Below, piece after piece: positions 59,731 to 64,000 of a stretch of 64,000 bases of DNA; the stretch's first letter is position 1; each line of letters begins with the position of its first letter. The translations under genes were made by a program, and so were the position numbers. The DNA is from Myxococcales bacterium. GTDB lineage: Bacteria > Myxococcota_A > Polyangia > Haliangiales > Haliangiaceae. Under the pieces are notes generated by a model. The model saw nothing but the letters and a program-made list of their open reading frames with translations, did no database searches and was not told the origin of the DNA. The DNA lies in the NCBI GenBank assembly GCA_016706545.1, contig JADJJK010000075.1, positions 1-64,000 of the forward strand, written 5' to 3'.

Positions 59731-62700
59731 CTACGGGCAGAGGTGCGGCGCGCCAGCCGCGCTGTTGGCGGGGCACACCGTGCCCGTCGTGGTGTTGCAG
59801 ACCCGGCCCTCGTTGATGCCGAGGTCCGGCGGACACGCCGCAGAGACGCCGTCACAGTACTCGCGCGCGTCACACTTGACCGGCACCTGCGCGTAGTTGC
59901 GGCAGATGGTCAGGTTGGGACCAGCGACCACGCTGCACAGGCCATCCGCAGAGGCGCCGCGCGCGATGCTGCAGGCCTGGCAGTCGGTCAGCGTGGTGCC
60001 ACCGCAGGCGGTGTTGCAGCACTTGCTGTCCACGCAGAAGCCGCTGGCGCACTGCGCGTTGCTCGAGCAGGAGGCCCCGGTGGCCGTCTGGTACGTGATG
60101 CGGCGGACCTGCACGCGAACCGTGTCCAGATCCAGCCGGGTCCGCAGGTACGCCACCTTGGCCGGGCTGGTGGCGGTGGGGCCATCGCTGATGTCCGGGC
60201 TGCGCTCGTCATCGACGCTGGCGGCGATCACGAACGGCGTCTCGACCACGCCGCTGGCGGAGATGATGCGGGTGCCGTAGATGTCGAACTTGGTGGTGGC
60301 CAGGTTGCGCGCGTCTTCCCAGGCGACCACGAAGTTGCCGCCATACGGCGCCACCGCCGGCCGGCTCTGCTCGGTGGCGGCCACCGCCGAGACCAGGAGG
60401 CCGCTGGCGTCGAGCACGGTCAGGCCACCGGTCGCGCTCACCCGCGCGGCGTAGATGTCCCCGTTGGGATCGCTGCGCCGGTCCTCCCACGCGACCAGGA
60501 AGCGCCCGTTGGCGAAGGCGACGTCCGGCAGCGACTGGCTGCTGTCGGCGCCGGAGATGGTGGCCCCGCAGGCCGCGTCCAGCAACGCACCGGCGGCGCT
60601 GACCCGCGCGCCGCGGATGTCGGTGGTGGCGCCACCGTTGGCGTCCGCCCAGGCCACCAGGTACACGGCGTTGGTGGGATCATAGGCCACCGTCGGACGA
60701 GTCTGGTCGCCGGCGTTGGCGCAGATCAGCAGGTCAGACACCGCCGCGGAGCCATCGGCGTTGAGCAACGCCGCGTAGATATCAAAGCTGCCAGTGCGCC
60801 GGTCCTGCCACACCACGAGCGACGTGGTGCCGTTGGTCGCGATCTTGGCCGAGCTCTGGTCCGCGGCGGCGGTGGAGATGGCAAAGCCGCTGGCGTCCAG
60901 CGGCAGGCCGGTCGACGGGTTGACGCGCGCGCCGTAGATATCGCGCGTGCTGCCGCCGCGGTTGTCGGTCCACACCGCCAAGAGGTTGGTGCCGCTGTAG
61001 ACCGCCGCAGACGGGAGCTGCGAAGCGGTGGCGTTCGAGATGGTGAGCGGGTTGGCGTCAAGCTGGGTGCCGTTGGCGTTGTAGCGGACGTGGACCGCGT
61101 CGTAGTCCGCGACGCGCGTGGCGCCCCACATCACCGACCAGATGGTCGGCGTGCGGCTGACCACCGGGCTGGCGTGGCGGTCGTAGCCGCGGCCAAGCTG
61201 CACCGCGCCAGCGTCCATCACCGCGCCGGCCGAGCTGACCCGGGTGCCAAACATGCCGCGCGCCTCGCCATCGCGAAGATCCGTCCACACCGTCATCCAC
61301 TGCCCGCCTGACACCGCCGAGCTGACGTTGGTCTGCGCGCGATTGGCGGTGGTGACCAGGGTCTCGGCGCCGATCTCGGCGGCCGCGGAGAACGTCGCGC
61401 CGTAGATGTCGAAGTTGGTGGTGGCCAGGTTGCGGCGATCCTGCCAGGACACCCAGCACGCGCCGGTGCCGCAGGACAGGTCTGCCAGGGTCTGCTGATC
61501 CGCGGCGCCGCTGACCATCACGCCAGGGCTTGCGTCGAGCACGACGCCAGCGGCGCTGATCCGCGCGCCGCGCAGATCCACGGTGCCCGAGCTGGTGGTC
61601 CACACCGCCACGAAGTCCGTGCCGTTGAAGTCGACCGCGGGCGTCGACTGGGTGCCTGACTCGATGCTGAGGTCAAACACCACCCCCGAGAGCGCGCCTG
61701 CGTCCGTCACGCGCTGGCCGCGGATGTTGTCGTTGACGGAGCCTTCCTGGAACAACACCAGGTACTCGCCAGCCGGATTGGCGGCCACCGCCGGGCTCTT
61801 CTCCGCTGCCGCGGTGGCGGCGACGGCAAACGAAGCGCCGAACGCGCCCGCGCTGTAGAGCGCGGCGGAGATATCCACGCCAGCCACCGTCCAGGTCAAG
61901 AGCGCCGAGGTGCCGCGCGCCGCGATGGCGGGGCTGGCCTCGACGGCGGCGGTGCCAGCCACCGTGCCAAGCTGGGTGACCGCGCCCGCGCTGCTGACAA
62001 AGGCCGCGGCGATGTTGCCCGCGCTCTCCCACGCCACCACCCAGCCCGTGCCGACCCACGCCACCACCGGGTTGCTCTCCACCGTGGTGGCGTTCTCGTA
62101 GATCTTGATGCCGCGCAGGTCCTGCACCACGCCGCTGCCGTTTACCCGGGCGCCCCAGATGTCATCGTTGCGGGTGTTGCGGCGGTCTTGCCAAACCGCG
62201 AAGTACCCGGTGCCGCCGTCGGTGGCGATCTCGCCGTTGGCGTTGTCAGCCCCGCTCGATCCCAGCACCGGCACGTCGGTCAGGACCTCGGCGGTGACCG
62301 TCGGATCCAGCACCGCCGGGTACGCCGAGTTCGCGATGATCTCCGCCGGCACCGCCAGCAAGATCCGGCCGTTGTCATATTGCGCCTGCACCGCCCAGCG
62401 GTCGCCGTCGGCCTCCACCCAGGTGCCGTGACTGTAGCGGAAGCCCAGCTCGCCGGCGCTCCGGCGGAAGTGCAGCCCGCCCTCGGTGGAGCCCGCGAAG
62501 TCTAGCCCGGTGGCGTCGATGGCGACGATCAGATCGCCCTCGCCGCCTGGATCCTGCTCGAAGCGCCAGCTCTGCTCCACGCCCTCGGGCGTGTTGTGCA
62601 GGCGCTCGGTGAGCGCGGCGCGCGCGGTCTCCACGACGTTGCCAGCCACCTGCGCGGCGCCGACGAAGGACGTGTCCAGCGCGACCTCGCCGCGCCACGC

Positions 62701-63024
62701 CGCCACCGTCTGCAGCCCGAACGAAGGGCTGCGCCGGCCCTGGGCGCCTGGCTCCAGCGCGACCAGCTCGATCAAGCCCTGGCTCACCACCACCTGGTGC
62801 GTCTGGAAGCCGCCGCGGAAGCCGTCCCCGGCGCGCTCGAAGCGCACCGCCGCCGCGTCGGAGTCCCAGCCGATGGTCTCCTCCGCGCTGGGCGCCAGCG
62901 GGCCGCCCGTGTCCTGCCAGGGCGGCGAGACCGCGCGCCCAGGCTCACCGCCTTGGCAGGCGGCGAGAGAGCCGAGAAACGAGGCGGCCCAGAAGGGCAA
63001 GCGAGTCAGGTACTTCTTCGTCAC
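59731..63024 (-). CDS. Giant repeat lipoprotein with Cys-rich C terminus
   Basis: A 1,097-residue surface lipoprotein starting at a GTG (63,022-63,024) with AAGGGGGA upstream. The lipobox is LGSLAAC (about residues 17-23). The body has about ten repeats built around a strand pair of the form GxYFAVWQDRRN then DIYGARVNxSG, which suggests one or two beta-propellers. The C-terminal 110 residues are a Cys-rich module (CSSNAQCASGFCVDSKCCN, CQACSIARGASADGLC) often found in myxobacterial surface proteins. Its role may be adhesion or matrix binding. It is the largest gene of its neighbourhood and is probably transcribed from the gap at 63,025-63,176. Confidence 0.8.
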   Translation of the reverse strand: MTKKYLTRLPFWAASFLGSLAACQGGEPGRAVSPPWQDTGGPLAPSAEETIGWDSDAAAVRFERAGDGFRGGFQTHQVVVSQGLIELVALEPGAQGRRSPSFGLQTVAAWRGEVALDTSFVGAAQVAGNVVETARAALTERLHNTPEGVEQSWRFEQDPGGEGDLIVAIDATGLDFAGSTEGGLHFRRSAGELGFRYSHGTWVEADGDRWAVQAQYDNGRILLAVPAEIIANSAYPAVLDPTVTAEVLTDVPVLGSSGADNANGEIATDGGTGYFAVWQDRRNTRNDDIWGARVNGSGVVQDLRGIKIYENATTVESNPVVAWVGTGWVVAWESAGNIAAAFVSSAGAVTQLGTVAGTAAVEASPAIAARGTSALLTWTVAGVDISAALYSAGAFGASFAVAATAAAEKSPAVAANPAGEYLVLFQEGSVNDNIRGQRVTDAGALSGVVFDLSIESGTQSTPAVDFNGTDFVAVWTTSSGTVDLRGARISAAGVVLDASPGVMVSGAADQQTLADLSCGTGACWVSWQDRRNLATTNFDIYGATFSAAAEIGAETLVTTANRAQTNVSSAVSGGQWMTVWTDLRDGEARGMFGTRVSSAGAVMDAGAVQLGRGYDRHASPVVSRTPTIWSVMWGATRVADYDAVHVRYNANGTQLDANPLTISNATASQLPSAAVYSGTNLLAVWTDNRGGSTRDIYGARVNPSTGLPLDASGFAISTAAADQSSAKIATNGTTSLVVWQDRRTGSFDIYAALLNADGSAAVSDLLICANAGDQTRPTVAYDPTNAVYLVAWADANGGATTDIRGARVSAAGALLDAACGATISGADSSQSLPDVAFANGRFLVAWEDRRSDPNGDIYAARVSATGGLTVLDASGLLVSAVAATEQSRPAVAPYGGNFVVAWEDARNLATTKFDIYGTRIISASGVVETPFVIAASVDDERSPDISDGPTATSPAKVAYLRTRLDLDTVRVQVRRITYQTATGASCSSNAQCASGFCVDSKCCNTACGGTTLTDCQACSIARGASADGLCSVVAGPNLTICRNYAQVPVKCDAREYCDGVSAACPPDLGINEGRVCNTTTGTVCPANSAAGAPHLCP

Positions 63025-63176
63025 AGAGTCCCCCTTGGAGCTAAGCCAGAGTGAGGTTTTGCATGAACGCTGGGCATAAAGGTGTATCCGAATAGCGATG
63101 GCTCAAGACAGCGAATTCGATCACGCTTCCTGACGCCACCATCGACAAAATGACGACAACGTCGCGACCATGGCGC

Positions 63177-64000
63177 TTACTTTGGCGTGCGCCCCGCCAC
63201 ATTCCGGACCGCCGCGATCACCTCGTCCTGGTCCGCGGGCGTGAGCCCCGAGCCGCTGGGCAAGCACAGGCCACGGCGAAAGAGCCGCTCGGCCACCGCG
63301 CCGCCAAGCGCGCGATGATGGGCGAACACCGGCTGCAGGTGCATGGGCTTCCAGACCGGCCGCGCCTCGATGCCCAGGGCGCCAAGTCCGTCGAGGATCG
63401 AGTCGCGCTCGCGCTCGGAATGCACCGTCGCGCAGGTCAGCCAGGAGGTGCTGGTGCCAAACGCCGCCTCCGGCATGAACTGCCAGCCGGGCAGGTCGCT
63501 CAGGCCTTGCCGGTAGCCGACGTTGATGGCCCTCCGTCGGGCCACCCGGCGATCCAGATCACCGAGCTGCGCTCGGCCCACCGCCGCCAGCAGGTTGCTC
63601 AATCGATAGTTGTATCCAACACTCTTGTGTTCATAGTGGCGAACTGGCTCACGGGCCTGGGTCGCCAGGTGGCGCGCTCGCTCGATCCACTGTGGATTTC
63701 TCGACAGCAACATCCCACCTCCGGAAGTGGTGATGATCTTGTTGCCGTTGAATGAAAGGACCGACAGGTCGCCGAACCAGCCCGCGGGACGCCCGCGATA
63801 CGTGGCGCCCAGCGCCTCCGCGGCGTCCTCGATGACCCAGACGCCATGTCGGCGACAGGCCTCCACCACGGGCTCGAGGTCCGCGCACTGCCCGTAGAGG
63901 TCCACCACGATGACCGCCTTGGGCAGCTTGCCGGCGGCGGCGGCGTGGTCGAGAGCCTGGGCGAACATCACCGGGTCAATGTTCCAGCTCGCGTCCTCGC
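63177..64000 (-). CDS. DegT/DnrJ/EryC1-family sugar aminotransferase (partial)
   Basis: Part of a PLP-dependent enzyme that continues past the right edge of the window; at least 274 residues are visible. Family motifs are VIVVDLYGQCADLEPVVEAC, IEDAAEALGATYRG, the PLP-lysine segment SFNGNKIITTSGGGM, and VGYNYRLSNLLAAVGRAQL. The edge shows SWNIDP, part of the usual segment before it. It would transaminate a keto sugar for surface glycan synthesis. The neighbouring NeuD-type acyltransferase, glycosyltransferase and AsnB suit the same pathway, although lipoprotein genes lie between them. Confidence 0.88.
   Translation of the reverse strand, partial: EDASWNIDPVMFAQALDHAAAAGKLPKAVIVVDLYGQCADLEPVVEACRRHGVWVIEDAAEALGATYRGRPAGWFGDLSVLSFNGNKIITTSGGGMLLSRNPQWIERARHLATQAREPVRHYEHKSVGYNYRLSNLLAAVGRAQLGDLDRRVARRRAINVGYRQGLSDLPGWQFMPEAAFGTSTSWLTCATVHSERERDSILDGLGALGIEARPVWKPMHLQPVFAHHRALGGAVAERLFRRGLCLPSGSGLTPADQDEVIAAVRNVAGRTPK

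Overview
The window reads as chromosomal DNA from a GC-rich member of the Myxococcota (Deltaproteobacteria in older usage). The support is indirect: very strong GC bias at third codon positions; a sigma factor resembling the Myxococcales-type Sig-70_gmx1 family next to a Ser/Thr kinase; many large secreted lipoproteins with Cys-rich or Asp-rich repeats; thrombospondin type 3/OmpA proteins; and low-complexity in-frame microsatellites. No rRNA, tRNA or CRISPR array was seen.

Layout. Positions 1-3100 hold a DUF222-HNH endonuclease gene followed by more than 1 kb of repeat-rich non-coding DNA. A second, frameshifted copy of the same unit lies at about 23.2-26.0 kb, directly upstream of ftsZ. Between them are mostly housekeeping and envelope genes: an OPT transporter, a TonB-dependent receptor, an Asp-rich lipoprotein, divergent uvrB and thiE, a large DUF3857/transglutaminase-like/TPR protein, an EEP-family hydrolase, an OmpA-TSP3 protein, and an adaptor/permease/ATPase export operon. 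From ftsZ to 40.8 kb come an HD-domain/LuxR regulator, a YiiX-type lipoprotein, a sigma factor translationally coupled to an anti-sigma-like Ser/Thr kinase, a di-haem beta-propeller protein divergent from a LysR regulator, a CBS protein and small secreted proteins.

From 40.9 to 44.0 kb an ACP, a NadE-like ATP pyrophosphatase and an AMP-forming ligase form a tight set that looks biosynthetic. From 44.1 to 47.9 kb there is a compact operon of two homologous solute-binding-like proteins (one fused to a VWA domain) with a membrane/coiled-coil protein between them. From 51.6 down to 47.9 kb, on the other strand, three genes with 4-base overlaps encode an OLD/ABC-type ATPase, a TOPRIM-like domain fused to an AbiEi-like antitoxin, and an AbiEii-like nucleotidyltransferase. 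This has the architecture of an anti-phage defence or toxin-antitoxin system that mixes parts of PARIS-type and AbiE-type modules, and I regard it as the best candidate for an undescribed system. Beyond it are an acidic protein with a basic Ala-Lys-Pro tail in an overlapping frame, and a surface-polysaccharide-like group (asparagine synthase, NeuD/PglD acyltransferase, glycosyltransferase, DegT aminotransferase) mixed with paralogous lipoproteins.

The strongest sequence-level oddities, apart from the defence operon, are the duplicated HNH unit with its CCGCGG-centred palindromes and 18-bp arrays, a nearly 200-bp imperfect palindrome at 30.3-30.5 kb, a long inverted repeat in the ftsZ leader, and the acidic/basic gene pair. 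All family names come from reading motifs; no database search was possible.
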